Shown in pieces: positions 17,184 to 26,555 of a stretch of 45,432 bases of DNA; the first letter of the stretch is position 1, and each line of letters opens with the position of its first letter. Made by a program: the position numbers and the translations under genes. Origin of the DNA: Rhodocyclaceae bacterium. Lineage in GTDB: Bacteria; Pseudomonadota; Gammaproteobacteria; Burkholderiales; UBA3065. The stretch covers positions 1 through 45,432 of the forward strand of contig VEQZ01000006.1 of NCBI GenBank assembly GCA_018882975.1, in the 5' to 3' direction. The notes below the pieces were generated by a model. It did not search any database, was not told the DNA's origin, and worked only from the letters and a program-made list of their open reading frames with translations.

Positions 17184-17762
17184 ATGAGCACTTCTGTCAT
17201 GTTCAACCATGGCATGCCCCCACTTGAGCCGGTGAGCACGTCGGCGCAGGAGAAGACCCTGCACATGACGCAACTGGCCACACCCGACATGGCGAATTTC
17301 TCGGGCCGGGTGCACGGTGGTTCGCTACTCAAGCTGCTCGACCAGGTGGCTTACGCCTGTGCCGCGCGTTACTGCAAGAGTTACTGCGTCACGGTCTCGC
17401 TCGACCACGTGTTCTTCAAGGAGCCGATCCAGGTCGGTGAACTGATGACCGTGCTCGCGCACGTCAACTACGTCGGCAGCTCTTCGCTGGAGGTCGGCGT
17501 CAAGGTGGTGGCCGAGAATCTCAAGACCCAGGCCAAACGGCATACCAATAGCTGCTACTTCACCATGGTCTGCATGGGTGACGATGGCAAGCCCAAGGCA
17601 GCGCCGCCGCTCATCCTCGAGACCGAAGCCGAGCGGCGCCTGTTCAAGGCGGCGCAGATGCGTCGCGAGCTGCGCAAGGAGGTGATGGCGCGCAATCAGG
17701 CGCTGCACGAGGCGGCCGGCGAAAGCCTGCCCGGCACTCAGGCCGAGGGGCCGGCGACCTGA
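17184..17762 (+). CDS. Acyl-CoA thioesterase (hotdog fold)
   Basis: This 192-residue protein hydrolyses acyl-CoA to free fatty acid and CoA in the cytosol. It carries a single hotdog domain with DMANFSGRVHGGSLLKLLD, where the HGG turn and the Asp in LLDQVAY are the usual active-site elements. SLDHVFFKEPIQVGE and SCYFTMVCMGDDGKP follow, as in the YciA/BACH-type group. ATG 17184 begins the conserved sequence. The frame is open far upstream, but that part has no family similarity. The stop lies 37 bases before the mfd start. Physiological chain length cannot be told. Confidence 0.85.
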   Translation: MSTSVMFNHGMPPLEPVSTSAQEKTLHMTQLATPDMANFSGRVHGGSLLKLLDQVAYACAARYCKSYCVTVSLDHVFFKEPIQVGELMTVLAHVNYVGSSSLEVGVKVVAENLKTQAKRHTNSCYFTMVCMGDDGKPKAAPPLILETEAERRLFKAAQMRRELRKEVMARNQALHEAAGESLPGTQAEGPAT

Positions 17763-17784
17763 CCGTGTGAGCGGGCGCGCGGCA

Positions 17785-17790
17785 TATAAT
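17785..17790 (+). promoter_or_regulatory. Consensus TATAAT -10 element close to mfd start
   Basis: A perfect TATAAT lies at 17785-17790, ten bases before the mfd ATG at 17800. If used, transcription would start about at the start codon and give a nearly leaderless mRNA. No good -35 hexamer is seen at 16-18 bases upstream, so this may be chance. Confidence 0.3.
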
Positions 17791-17799
17791 CCGCCGCCC

Positions 17800-20700
17800 A
17801 TGCACGACTTACCGCTTCCGCCGCCAGGCCGCAGCGCCGGCTGGCCCGCGCTGTCCGGCTCCGCCGATGCCTTCGCCATTGCCCGCGCCGCCGCGGGTCG
17901 GCGCCTGCTGCTGCTTACCGCCACCGGCCTCGACGCGCAGCGTCTGCACGACGAGATTGCTTGGTTCGCGCCCGGCCTGCGCGTCAATCTGCTGGCCGAT
18001 TGGGAGACGCTGCCCTACGACACGCTCTCGCCGCACCCGGATCTGGTGTCCGACCGCCTCGCCGCCCTCTACCAGTCGAGTCAGGCACAGTGCGACGTGC
18101 TGATCGTGCCGGTGACCACCGCCATGGTGCGGCTGGCGCCGGTGAGCTATGTCGCGGCGCGGACGTTCTTTCTGCAAAAGGGTGGTCGCCTCGACGAGAA
18201 GAAACTGCGCGAGCAGCTCACCGTGGCCGGCTACACGCACATGAGCCAAGTGCTGTCGCCGGGCGAGTTCTGCCTGCGCGGCAACCTCATCGACCTGTTC
18301 CCGATGGGCAGCGCGGTGCCCTACCGCATCGACCTGTTCGACGACGAGATCGAGTCGATCCGCACCTTCGACCCAGAGACGCAGCGCACCATCTATCCGG
18401 TCAACGACGTGCGCCTGCTACCGGCCCGCGAGTTCCCGCTCGACGATGCCGCGCGCACCGCCTTCCGCAGCCGTTACCGCGAGCGTTTCGAGGGCGATCC
18501 GAGCCGCTCGCGCATCTACCGGGACGTCAGCAACGGTGTGGCGCCGCCCGGCATCGAGTATTACCTGCCGCTGTTCTTCGACGGCCTGGCGACGCTGGCT
18601 GACTACCTGCCGGCCGACGCCACCGTGCTGCTGCATCACGACGTGCACGCCGCCGCCGAAGCCTTCTGGCGTGACACCAAGTCGCGCTACGACCTGTTCC
18701 GTGGTGACGCCGAACGGCCGCTGCTGCCACCGGGTGAGATCTTCCTCACCGCCGAGGCGCTTTTCGAGGCGCTGGGCGGGCGGGCGCAGGTGCGGCTACC
18801 GGCGGCGGACGCCGCCGATGGCCTGCCGCCGCTCATCATCGACCGCCGCGCCGAGGACCCGCTGGGCGCGCTCAAGCGCTTTGTCGCCGGATTTGCCGGC
18901 CGTGTGCTGGTGGTGGCGGAGTCGGCCGGCCGTCGCGAGACGCTGTCGCAACTGATGGCCGAGCACGGGCTGCGGCCCGGGGCGGTGGAGGGCTGGGCTG
19001 CTTTCGCCGCGGGCGACACGAGCTTCGCCATCACCGCCGGCCCGCTGGCGCAGGGCTGGCTCGATGCCGGTGGCGGTGGCGACACCGCCATCGCGGTCAT
19101 CACCGAGGCCGAGCTCTACGCTGCGCAGGTGCGGCAGACGCGCCGTCGCGACGACGCCCGCCGCAATGCCGAGGGCATGCTGCGCGACCTCAGCGAGTTG
19201 CGCGCCGACGACCCGGTGGTGCACGAGTCGCATGGGGTGGGGCGCTACCGTGGCCTCATCACCACCGATGTCGGCGAGGGCCCGGCCGAGTTCCTGCACA
19301 TCGAATACGCCGGCGGCGACACGCTCTATGTGCCGGTGTCGCAACTGCATGTGATCTCGCGCTACACCGGCGGCCCGCCCGAGTCGGCGCCGTGGCACAA
19401 GCTCGGCTCTGGTCAGTGGGAGAAGGCCAAGCGCCGCGCCGCCAAGGCGGTGCGCGACACCGCCGCCGAACTGCTCAATCTTTACGCTCAAAGGGCTGCG
19501 CGCGAGGGCCGCGCCTTCCCGCTCGCCGCCCACGACTACGCCGCCTTTGCCGAGGGCTTCGGCTTTGAGGAGACGCCCGACCAGGCTGCGGCGATCGGCG
19601 CCGTGCTGCAGGACCTCACAGCCGGCCGCCCGATGGACCGGCTGGTGTGCGGCGATGTCGGCTTCGGCAAGACCGAGGTGGCCATGCGCGCAGCTTTCAT
19701 CGCCCTGATGGCCGGCTACCAGGTGGCGGTGCTGGTGCCCACCACGCTGCTGGCCGAGCAGCACTTCCAGAATTTTTCCGACCGTCTCGCCGAATGGCCG
19801 ATCCGCGTCGCCGAGCTCTCGCGCTTCCGCACCGCCAAGGAGCAGGCTGCCGCGCTCAAGGGCCTGGAGGCGGGCACCATCGACCTCATCATCGGCACCC
19901 ACCGGCTGGTGCAGAAGGACGTCAAGTTCAAGAACCTCGGTCTTGTCATCATCGACGAGGAGCACCGTTTTGGCGTGCGGCAGAAGGAGGCGCTCAAGAG
20001 CCTGCGCGCCGAGGTCGACGTGCTCACCCTCACCGCCACGCCGATCCCGCGCACCTTGGCCATGAGTCTCGAAGGTCTGCGCGATTTCTCGGTGATTGCC
20101 ACGGCGCCGCAGCGGCGGCTCGCCATCAAGACGCTGGTGGTGCCCTACAGCGAGGGCCACATCCGCGAGGCGGTGCTGCGCGAGCTCAAGCGCGGCGGGC
20201 AGGTGTACTTCCTGCACAACGAGGTCGACACCATCCTGCACATGCGCGACAAGCTCGCGCAGATGGTGCCCGAGGCGCGCATCGGCGTGGCGCACGGGCA
20301 GATGGCCGAGCGCGAACTGGAACAGGTGATGCGCGACTTCTACCACCAGCGCCACAACCTGCTGCTGTGCACCACCATCATCGAGACCGGCATCGACGTG
20401 CCGACCGCCAACACCATCCTCATCAACCGCGCGGACCGCTTTGGCCTCGCGCAACTGCACCAGTTGCGTGGTCGGGTGGGGCGCAGCCACCACCAGGCCT
20501 ATGCCTACCTCATCACCGCTGGCGACGATGGCATGACCCCCGCTGCGCGCAAGCGCCTCGAGGCGATCCAGGCCATGGAGGAGCTTGGCTCGGGCTTCTA
20601 TCTGGCCATGCACGACCTCGAGATCCGCGGCGCCGGCGAGGTGCTGGGCGACAGCCAGTCGGGCCAGATGCAGGAGGTCGGCTTTGGCATGTACATCGAG

Positions 20701-21246
20701 ATGCTCAACGCCGCGGTGCGCTCGCTCAAGGCCGGTCGCGAGCCCGACCTCGAGGCGCCGCTGGCCGTCACCACCGAGATCCGCCTGCACGTGCCGGCGC
20801 TGCTGCCCGAGGACTACTGCGGCGACACGCACCAGCGCCTGATCCTCTACAAGCGGCTGGCCAACTGCGAGAGCGACGACGCGCTGGATCAGCTGCACGA
20901 GGAGTTGGTCGACCGCTTCGGCCAGCTTCCGGAGCCGGCACAGGCATTGCTCGAATGCCACCGCCTGCGTTTGGCCTGCAGCGGGCTCGGCATCGTCAAG
21001 CTGGACGCCTCGGAGGATGCGCTGTCGCTGCAGTTCCGCGGCGACACCACGGTCGACCCGGCGCGCCTGATGGAGCTGGTGCAGAAGCACCGCGGCGCGC
21101 GCTTCATGGGCGCGGACCGCGTGCGGTTGCCGATTCCGGTGGTGCCGCTGCAGGAGCGCGCGCGCATGGTCCGCGACCTGTGCCGCTCGCTCGTTGCGAA
21201 GGTTCAGGGGCCAAACGGCATCCATGTCGTCAGCACCCGAACCTGA
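17800..21246 (+). CDS. mfd: Transcription-repair coupling factor Mfd
   Basis: Mfd removes RNA polymerase stalled at DNA damage and recruits UvrA. The 1148 residues from ATG 17800 equal the usual family length. The N-terminal UvrB-like region covers about 1-350. The CarD-like RNA-polymerase-interaction domain begins near 460 (DPVVHESHGVGRYRGLITT). The translocase has Walker A GDVGFGKTEVAMRA near 618, the DEEH box IIDEEHRFGV near 716, and motif VI around QLRGRVGRSHHQAYAYL. The C-terminal TRCF domain spans about 990-1100. An in-frame GTG at 17767 would add 11 residues, but the sequence between is not family-like. It is followed by the DUF2322 gene on the same strand. Confidence 0.97.
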   Translation: MHDLPLPPPGRSAGWPALSGSADAFAIARAAAGRRLLLLTATGLDAQRLHDEIAWFAPGLRVNLLADWETLPYDTLSPHPDLVSDRLAALYQSSQAQCDVLIVPVTTAMVRLAPVSYVAARTFFLQKGGRLDEKKLREQLTVAGYTHMSQVLSPGEFCLRGNLIDLFPMGSAVPYRIDLFDDEIESIRTFDPETQRTIYPVNDVRLLPAREFPLDDAARTAFRSRYRERFEGDPSRSRIYRDVSNGVAPPGIEYYLPLFFDGLATLADYLPADATVLLHHDVHAAAEAFWRDTKSRYDLFRGDAERPLLPPGEIFLTAEALFEALGGRAQVRLPAADAADGLPPLIIDRRAEDPLGALKRFVAGFAGRVLVVAESAGRRETLSQLMAEHGLRPGAVEGWAAFAAGDTSFAITAGPLAQGWLDAGGGGDTAIAVITEAELYAAQVRQTRRRDDARRNAEGMLRDLSELRADDPVVHESHGVGRYRGLITTDVGEGPAEFLHIEYAGGDTLYVPVSQLHVISRYTGGPPESAPWHKLGSGQWEKAKRRAAKAVRDTAAELLNLYAQRAAREGRAFPLAAHDYAAFAEGFGFEETPDQAAAIGAVLQDLTAGRPMDRLVCGDVGFGKTEVAMRAAFIALMAGYQVAVLVPTTLLAEQHFQNFSDRLAEWPIRVAELSRFRTAKEQAAALKGLEAGTIDLIIGTHRLVQKDVKFKNLGLVIIDEEHRFGVRQKEALKSLRAEVDVLTLTATPIPRTLAMSLEGLRDFSVIATAPQRRLAIKTLVVPYSEGHIREAVLRELKRGGQVYFLHNEVDTILHMRDKLAQMVPEARIGVAHGQMAERELEQVMRDFYHQRHNLLLCTTIIETGIDVPTANTILINRADRFGLAQLHQLRGRVGRSHHQAYAYLITAGDDGMTPAARKRLEAIQAMEELGSGFYLAMHDLEIRGAGEVLGDSQSGQMQEVGFGMYIEMLNAAVRSLKAGREPDLEAPLAVTTEIRLHVPALLPEDYCGDTHQRLILYKRLANCESDDALDQLHEELVDRFGQLPEPAQALLECHRLRLACSGLGIVKLDASEDALSLQFRGDTTVDPARLMELVQKHRGARFMGADRVRLPIPVVPLQERARMVRDLCRSLVAKVQGPNGIHVVSTRT

Positions 21247-21327
21247 CCCGCGTCGCGCCGCACCCACACCGACCGGCGCCGGCATCGCGGGTGACTTGTC
21301 GATCGAACATCAACGCCCGGAGCCGAC

Positions 21328-21648
21328 ATGGCCTTTGCCGACAACCTCAAGCAACTCCCGCCGGTCTCGCATCTGGAGGGCCTCGACCTGCTCGACGAGG
21401 CCGGAGGCCTGGTCGCGAGCATCGACAACAAGCCGGGCCAGGCCGGCTCGCTGGCGGTCTACAACTTCCTCGGCCAGCACTTTGGCGCGATCACGCCGCT
21501 GGCGGCGCAGACCGGGCTCGAGCTCTACGCGGAACACACCGAGGACGCCCGCGCCAACCCCGGCAAGCACCCCAACATCGACCGGCTGACGAGGCTGGTG
21601 GCGAGTGGCGAGCGTCTGCGCGTCCGCCACCGCTTCGGCACCGGCTGA
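21328..21648 (+). CDS. DUF2322 family protein
   Basis: This 106-residue soluble protein resembles the DUF2322 family of uncharacterised proteobacterial proteins. Recognisable stretches are ASIDNKPGQAGSLAVYNFL and LYAEHTEDARANPGKHPNID. There is no signal peptide or membrane segment. A GGAG ribosome-binding site precedes the ATG. It sits 81 bases after mfd on the same strand and converges with the diguanylate cyclase gene. The function is unknown. Confidence 0.7.
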   Translation: MAFADNLKQLPPVSHLEGLDLLDEAGGLVASIDNKPGQAGSLAVYNFLGQHFGAITPLAAQTGLELYAEHTEDARANPGKHPNIDRLTRLVASGERLRVRHRFGTG

Positions 21649-21670
21649 GCCTGTCGCCTGCCGGCCGAGC

Positions 21671-23719
21671 CTATCGATTGCCGGCTTCGCCCACCAGTCG
21701 CAAGCTGGCAGCCGGCTGGACCACGCGCTCGACGTCGCCGTCGGCGACCATGACGCAGTCGCGGCCGGCGGCCTTGGCGGCATACAGCGCGGCGTCGGCG
21801 CGGGCGACGAGCTGCTCGGCAGACTCCGGCCCCGCCACTGCGAGGCCACCCGACAGGGTGACCACCGGCAACACCTGCCCGGCGTGGCGCAGCGACAGGG
21901 TGCTGGCCAGCTGCCGCATGGCCTGCAGCCGCGCCATGGCGGCGTCGAGCGAGCAACCCGGCAGCACGATGCAGAACTCCTCGCCGCCATAGCGGCAGGC
22001 GAGGTCGTAGCCGCGCACGCTCTCGTTGATGCAGCGCGCCACCGCGTGCAGCACCAGGTCGCCCGCCTCGTGGCCGTAGGTGTCGTTGAAGCGCTTGAAG
22101 TGGTCGATGTCCATCATCGCCAGCATCAGCGGCTGGCTGGTGCGTTGGCAGCGCACCAACTCGGCCGGCAGACGCTCGGCCAAGAGACGGCGGTTGTAGA
22201 GGCCAGTCAGGCCGTCGCGTATGGCCTGCTCCTGCAGGCTGGCGCGCAGACCGAGGTTGGAGAGCGAGAGCTTGAGCGTCTCGCCGAGGCGCTCGGCGCG
22301 CTCCATGGTTCGGACCACCTCGCCATCGATCACATGGGCATCGGCCATCAGGTGCAGCGCGCCGACCACCTTGCCATCGGCGACCATCGGCACGCACAGC
22401 GTGGCCTGCAACTCGCCCGAACAGTCAACGTGCTGGCAGGGCACACTGCGACGGCCGTCGAGGAAGGTGTGGCTGCGCCCGCGGCGCAGCGCCCAGCACT
22501 GCTCGTTGCCAAAGCTCGGCAGCAGACGCTGGGTCACCACGCCGCCCCACTGGTCGCGCACCGTGAGGTGGCCGGCGCTGTCGCTGGTGCTGATCGCCCC
22601 GCTCCAGCCCGGGAACATCACCTGCGCGGTGCGCTGCACAATGGCGCAGGCTTCGCCGATGTTCTTGGCCGAGTTGAGCATGTCGCCGGTCTGGTGCAGC
22701 AGCGTGCGCTCGTGTTCGGAATCGCGCAGATTGACCACCAGTTCCTCGAGCATGGCCTTCTGCGAGGCGATCTCCTGGTCGACCTGCTTGCGGTCCTCGA
22801 TGTCGATCAGGTAACCGACCAGTTCCGGCGGGTCGCTGCCGCGCACCACCTTGCCGTAGAGCGAATGCCAGCGGTAACTCTCGTCGTGCATGCGGTAGCG
22901 CAGTTCGGTCTGCAGGTGGCGGCCACCCGAGGCGATCACCTCGCGGTAGGTCGCCAGCGTGCGTTCGAGGTCGTCGGGGTGCACCAGGTCCGCGCGCCGA
23001 CAGCCGCGGTCGAGAGAGGCGCTCGGGTAGCCCCAGAGCTCATAGACATTGCTGGAGAAGTAGGTGTAGGTGGGGGCGTCGTCGAGGCGGATGCGGATGA
23101 CGATGACCGGGCCGCTGTTGAATAGCCGTCGCTCCTGTTCCAGCGCCATCTCCACCTGCTTGCGCGTTTCGATGTCGACGAGGGTGCCGCTCAGCCGTGT
23201 CGGCGCGCCGTCGGCGCTGCGCTCGACCACCACGGCGCGCGCCATGACCCAGCGCGGTTGCCGGTCGCGCGGCACCACCCGGTACTCGGCCTCGAACACC
23301 GGCGCCTTGCCGCGCATGTGGCCGTCGAGCAGGGCCCACATGCCGGCCTGGTCTTCGCTGTGGACGGCGCGGAACCAGACGTTGGACGGGATGCGGTCGC
23401 CATCAAAGCCAAAATCGGCGCCCTCGCCGAGGCTACCCTCGAAATGCACTTCGTCGCGCCCGAGGTCCCAGTCCCAGAAGCAGATGCCGGCGCCCGCCAT
23501 GATCAGGTGGTGGCGCGCCTTGCCAGCCTCCAGTTCGCGCGTCATCTGCTGCGCCAGTTCCAGGGCGCGCGTTTCGAGCCGCTGGTTGGCATCGCGCAGC
23601 TCGGCGATCTGCCGGGCCTTGCGCTGGCGGCTCCGCCACTGCAGCAGCAGGAACACGAATAGCCCCGCGATCAAGGTGCAGAGGACCGTAAGCAGGGCGG
23701 TGGAGGTGGATTCGGGCAC
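21671..23719 (-). CDS. Membrane-anchored PAS-PAS-GAF diguanylate cyclase
   Basis: This 682-residue protein makes c-di-GMP from two GTP. An N-terminal membrane helix (TALLTVLCTLIAGLFVFLL, 7-25) is followed by a coiled coil (about 30-70). Two PAS domains come next (about 70-185 and 190-315, with PAC-like ends LVDIETRKQ and LIDIEDRKQ). A GAF domain follows (about 335-480, with ALRRGRSHTFLDGRRSVPC). The GGDEF domain begins at about 495 with DGLTGLYNRRLL. Its active site is GGEEF at 578-582. The inhibitory RxxD site, RGYD, lies five residues upstream of it, so product feedback is expected. The start is GTG with GGAGG upstream. The signal sensed is unknown. Confidence 0.92.
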   Translation of the reverse strand: MPESTSTALLTVLCTLIAGLFVFLLLQWRSRQRKARQIAELRDANQRLETRALELAQQMTRELEAGKARHHLIMAGAGICFWDWDLGRDEVHFEGSLGEGADFGFDGDRIPSNVWFRAVHSEDQAGMWALLDGHMRGKAPVFEAEYRVVPRDRQPRWVMARAVVVERSADGAPTRLSGTLVDIETRKQVEMALEQERRLFNSGPVIVIRIRLDDAPTYTYFSSNVYELWGYPSASLDRGCRRADLVHPDDLERTLATYREVIASGGRHLQTELRYRMHDESYRWHSLYGKVVRGSDPPELVGYLIDIEDRKQVDQEIASQKAMLEELVVNLRDSEHERTLLHQTGDMLNSAKNIGEACAIVQRTAQVMFPGWSGAISTSDSAGHLTVRDQWGGVVTQRLLPSFGNEQCWALRRGRSHTFLDGRRSVPCQHVDCSGELQATLCVPMVADGKVVGALHLMADAHVIDGEVVRTMERAERLGETLKLSLSNLGLRASLQEQAIRDGLTGLYNRRLLAERLPAELVRCQRTSQPLMLAMMDIDHFKRFNDTYGHEAGDLVLHAVARCINESVRGYDLACRYGGEEFCIVLPGCSLDAAMARLQAMRQLASTLSLRHAGQVLPVVTLSGGLAVAGPESAEQLVARADAALYAAKAAGRDCVMVADGDVERVVQPAASLRLVGEAGNR

Positions 23720-23787
23720 GGCGTCCCTCCCGATGGGAACACCTTTAATCTAGCCCTCTTTCAAGCTTTTTGCATTAGATTTATGCG

Positions 23788-24723
23788 TTAAGTTGCTTTT
23801 GATTGTGTCTCGGCGTGGTAGCTCGAGCGCACCAGTGGCCCGCACGCGGCGCTGACAAAGCCCATTTCCAGCGCGACCTCGGTCCATGCCCTGAAGCGCT
23901 CCGGCGCCACGTAGCGGCGCACCGGCAGGTGGCCCGGCGAGGGCTGCAGATACTGACCCAAGGTGAGCATGGTCACGCCGTGCGCGCGCAGCTCGCGCAG
24001 CACTGCGTCCACCTCCTCATCAGTCTCGCCGAGCCCGAGCATCAGGCCTGATTTGGTCGGCAGCCCGGGACGGCGCGCGCGGAAATCGCGCAGCAGCGCC
24101 AGCGATTCGGCGTAGTCGGCACCCGGTCGCGCCTCGCGGTAAAGCCGCGGCACGGTCTCGAGGTTGTGGTTGAGCACGTCGGGCGGGCTGGCGGCGAGGA
24201 TCTCAAGCGCGCGCGCCTGGCGTCCGCGGAAGTCGGGTACCAGCACCTCGATGCGCGTGCCGGGCGAGGCGGCGCGGATCGCCGCGATGCACTCGGCAAA
24301 GTGCTGTGCGCCGCCATCGCGCAGGTCGTCGCGGTCGACGCTGGTGATCACCACATAACGCAACTGCAACGCGCTGATGGCCGCCGCCAGTTGCGCCGGT
24401 TCGGCGGCATCCGGCGGCAGCGGCCGACCATGGGCGACGTCGCAGAATGGACAACGACGGGTACAGATGTCGCCCAAGACCATGAAGGTGGCGGTGCCGC
24501 CGCCGAAGCACTCGCCGATGTTGGGGCAACTGGCCTCTTCGCAGACCGAGTGCAGACCGTGTTCGCGCAGCGTGCGCCGCACCGCCTCGAAGCGCTCGCC
24601 GCCGGGGGCGCGGGCGCGGATCCAGTCCGGCTTGGCGAGCGGCGCGCCGGCCGGCACGATGCGAATGGGGTTACGCGCGGTCTTGCTGCCGCTGCGCTGT
24701 TTGATGCCGGGCTTGAGGCTCAT
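23788..24723 (-). CDS. lipA: Lipoyl synthase
   Basis: LipA is a radical SAM enzyme that inserts two sulfurs into octanoyl groups on lipoyl-domain proteins. The 311 residues are standard length. Cys61, Cys66 and Cys72 ([12 protein letters not shown]) bind the sacrificial auxiliary 4Fe-4S cluster. Cys87, Cys91 and Cys94 (CTRRCPFC) bind the radical SAM cluster. The C-terminal RSSYHA supplies the Ser ligand of the auxiliary cluster. I use ATG 24723, which overlaps the lipB stop by four bases (ATGA), so the two are translationally coupled. The reaction releases 5'-deoxyadenosine, which the mtnA-aldolase pair near the right edge could recycle. Confidence 0.97.
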   Translation of the reverse strand: MSLKPGIKQRSGSKTARNPIRIVPAGAPLAKPDWIRARAPGGERFEAVRRTLREHGLHSVCEEASCPNIGECFGGGTATFMVLGDICTRRCPFCDVAHGRPLPPDAAEPAQLAAAISALQLRYVVITSVDRDDLRDGGAQHFAECIAAIRAASPGTRIEVLVPDFRGRQARALEILAASPPDVLNHNLETVPRLYREARPGADYAESLALLRDFRARRPGLPTKSGLMLGLGETDEEVDAVLRELRAHGVTMLTLGQYLQPSPGHLPVRRYVAPERFRAWTEVALEMGFVSAACGPLVRSSYHAETQSKAT

Positions 24724-25343
24724 GCGGCGGCAGCGCAGTCGGTGCGCCGGGTGGCGAGGGCCGACGAGAGTTGCCCACACACCCGTGCGGCCCATGTCGC
24801 CACGCTGTCGTCGCAACCGAGGTCGGTGGTGCGCGTCACGCGCAGACCAGGCTGGCCGCAGGGGTCGATGCGGTCGAACGGGGCCAGGTCGCAGCACACG
24901 TTGAGCGCAAGCCCGTGGTAGCAGCAGCCGCGGCTGATGCGCAGGCCGAGCGCGGCGACCTTGGCGCCGTCCACGTAGACGCCCGGCGCATCGGCGCGCG
25001 CCACGCCGTGAATGCCGCTGCCGGCCAGCGCGGCGATGAGCGCATTCTCGAGCAGACTGACCGCGCCGCGCGCGGTGAGTCCGAGGCGGCGCAGGTCGAG
25101 CAGGGTGTAGACCACCAACTGGCCGGGGCCGTGCCAGGTCACCTGTCCGCCGCGGTCGGTGCGCACGACGGGAATCGGGCCCGGATCATGCAGGTGCTGC
25201 AGGCGACCGGCCTTGCCCAGCGTGTAGACCGGCGCGTGCTCGAGCCACCACAGTTGGTCGGCGTGCTTCGGCTCGCGCCCGGCGGTGAACGCCTGCATGG
25301 CATGCCAGACCGGGGTGTAGGCCTGTTGGCCAAGCGGGTGCAC
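24720..25343 (-). CDS. lipB: Octanoyl-[ACP]:protein octanoyltransferase
   Basis: LipB moves octanoate from acyl carrier protein to lipoyl domains, making the substrate for LipA. The 207 residues include the family signature [19 protein letters not shown] and [20 protein letters not shown] with the catalytic Lys. The catalytic Cys lies in the IDPCG motif. The start is GTG 25343. Upstream in frame there are no ATG or GTG codons before a stop, so this is the best start, although no clear ribosome-binding site is seen. It lies between the ybeD-type gene and lipA, the usual order in betaproteobacteria. Confidence 0.95.
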   Translation of the reverse strand: MHPLGQQAYTPVWHAMQAFTAGREPKHADQLWWLEHAPVYTLGKAGRLQHLHDPGPIPVVRTDRGGQVTWHGPGQLVVYTLLDLRRLGLTARGAVSLLENALIAALAGSGIHGVARADAPGVYVDGAKVAALGLRISRGCCYHGLALNVCCDLAPFDRIDPCGQPGLRVTRTTDLGCDDSVATWAARVCGQLSSALATRRTDCAAAA

Positions 25344-25445
25344 GGTCGGTGCGGCGGCCTCGCCGGCCGGCTGTGGCCGCGCGACGGCGGGCGTGGCCGC
25401 GTGGGCCAGGGGCAGCGCGTGCAGGCCGAACGCTCCGCTTGCGCC

Positions 25446-25718
25446 CTACAGCACCATCGCGACGGCAGGGTGCGTGCTCAGGTCGCGGTAGAGCTTGTCG
25501 AGCTGGTCGCGCGACACCGCGCGCACAGTGCAGGTCACCGACACGTATTTGCCGCCAGCCGAGGCGCGCGTGCGGATGGTGCTGCCGTCGAAGTCGGGCG
25601 CGTGCGCGCGCACCACATGGCAGACGATCCCGGCGAACTCCGCGCTCGCCAGGCCCATCACCTTGATCGGGAAGTCGCAGGGGTACTCGATCAGGCTGTC
25701 GGCCGCGTCGGCGCTCAT
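25446..25718 (-). CDS. ybeD: YbeD-like DUF493 protein
   Basis: This 90-residue protein belongs to the DUF493/YbeD family, small ferredoxin-like alpha-beta proteins found next to lipB and thought to influence lipoate metabolism, mechanism unknown. Visible family features are LIEYPCDFPIKVMGL at the start and KYVSVTCTVRAVSRDQLDKL in the middle. The start ATG overlaps the dat stop (ATGA at 25718-25715). About 100 bases separate it from lipB. Confidence 0.88.
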   Translation of the reverse strand: MSADAADSLIEYPCDFPIKVMGLASAEFAGIVCHVVRAHAPDFDGSTIRTRASAGGKYVSVTCTVRAVSRDQLDKLYRDLSTHPAVAMVL

Positions 25719-26554
25719 GGCGCGTCCTTGAGCGTCTGGTAGAGCGCCAGCAAGCGTCGCGCCAGCGGCCCCGCCGTGCCGCTGCCCACCGGTCGGCCGT
25801 CGAGGCGGGTGATGGGCAGGATCTCCTTGGTCGACGAGGTCAGCCAGAGTTCGTCGGCTTGGCGCACCTCGGCCTCGCTGATCTCGCGCACCTCGAGCGG
25901 GATGCCGTGTCCGCGCGCGAGTTCGATGACCGCGTCGTAGGTGATGCCGGGCAGCATCCGGTGGTTGCGCGGCGGCGCCAGCAGCGTGCCGTTCTTGACC
26001 GCGAAGATGTTGCTCGCAGCGCCCTCGGTGAGGTGGCCGTCGCGGAACAGGATGGATTCGGCGGCGCCCTCGTCCACTGCGAGTTGTCGCAGCAACACAT
26101 TGGCCAGCAGCGCGATCGACTTGATGTCGCAGCGCTGCCAGCGGTTGTCAGTGGTGCTCACTGCTGCCACACCGGCCTCGAACTGCGCCGGCGAGGGCGT
26201 GACCAGCGGATTGGCCATCATGAACACGGTGGGCGCCGCGCCCTGCGGGAAGGCATGGTCGCGCTTGGCCACGCCGCGCGTCACCTGCAGGTAGAGGTTC
26301 TGGTCGGCAAAGTCCTGTCGGCCGATGAGGTCGCCGATCAGCGCGGTCCAGCCGCCGGTGTCGTGCGGATTGGCCAGCCGGATGCCGTCGCAGCTGTTCT
26401 GCAGGCGCGCAAGATGTTGCGGCAGGCGGAATGGCCGGCGCGCGTAGACCGGAATGACCTCGTAGACGCCGTCGCCGAGCAGAAAGCCGCGGTCCAGGAC
26501 CGGCACCCTGGCTTCGCCGATGGGCAGGTATTCGCCATTGAGATAGACCGTCAT
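25715..26554 (-). CDS. dat: D-amino-acid (D-alanine) aminotransferase
   Basis: This 279-residue PLP enzyme belongs to the fold-type IV aminotransferases. The PLP-binding Lys145 lies in RWQRCDIKSIALLANV, the pattern of D-alanine transaminases. EGAASNIFAVKNG and LDRGFLLGDGVYEV are also typical. It probably interconverts D-alanine and D-glutamate for peptidoglycan, in the cytosol. Branched-chain aminotransferase or aminodeoxychorismate lyase are related alternatives, but CDIKS favours the D-alanine type. It starts one base after the dacC stop, matching a cell-wall link. Confidence 0.88.
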   Translation of the reverse strand: MTVYLNGEYLPIGEARVPVLDRGFLLGDGVYEVIPVYARRPFRLPQHLARLQNSCDGIRLANPHDTGGWTALIGDLIGRQDFADQNLYLQVTRGVAKRDHAFPQGAAPTVFMMANPLVTPSPAQFEAGVAAVSTTDNRWQRCDIKSIALLANVLLRQLAVDEGAAESILFRDGHLTEGAASNIFAVKNGTLLAPPRNHRMLPGITYDAVIELARGHGIPLEVREISEAEVRQADELWLTSSTKEILPITRLDGRPVGSGTAGPLARRLLALYQTLKDAP

Positions 26555-26555
26555 G

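Noticed and set aside
18796-21285. Long reverse open frame opposite mfd
   Set aside because: It is antisense to an unmistakable Mfd. The composition is His/Ala/Arg-rich, as usual for GC-rich shadows.
19647-21992. Long forward frame overlapping mfd, the DUF2322 gene and the diguanylate cyclase
   Set aside because: It runs out of frame through three well-supported genes and its product is low-complexity.
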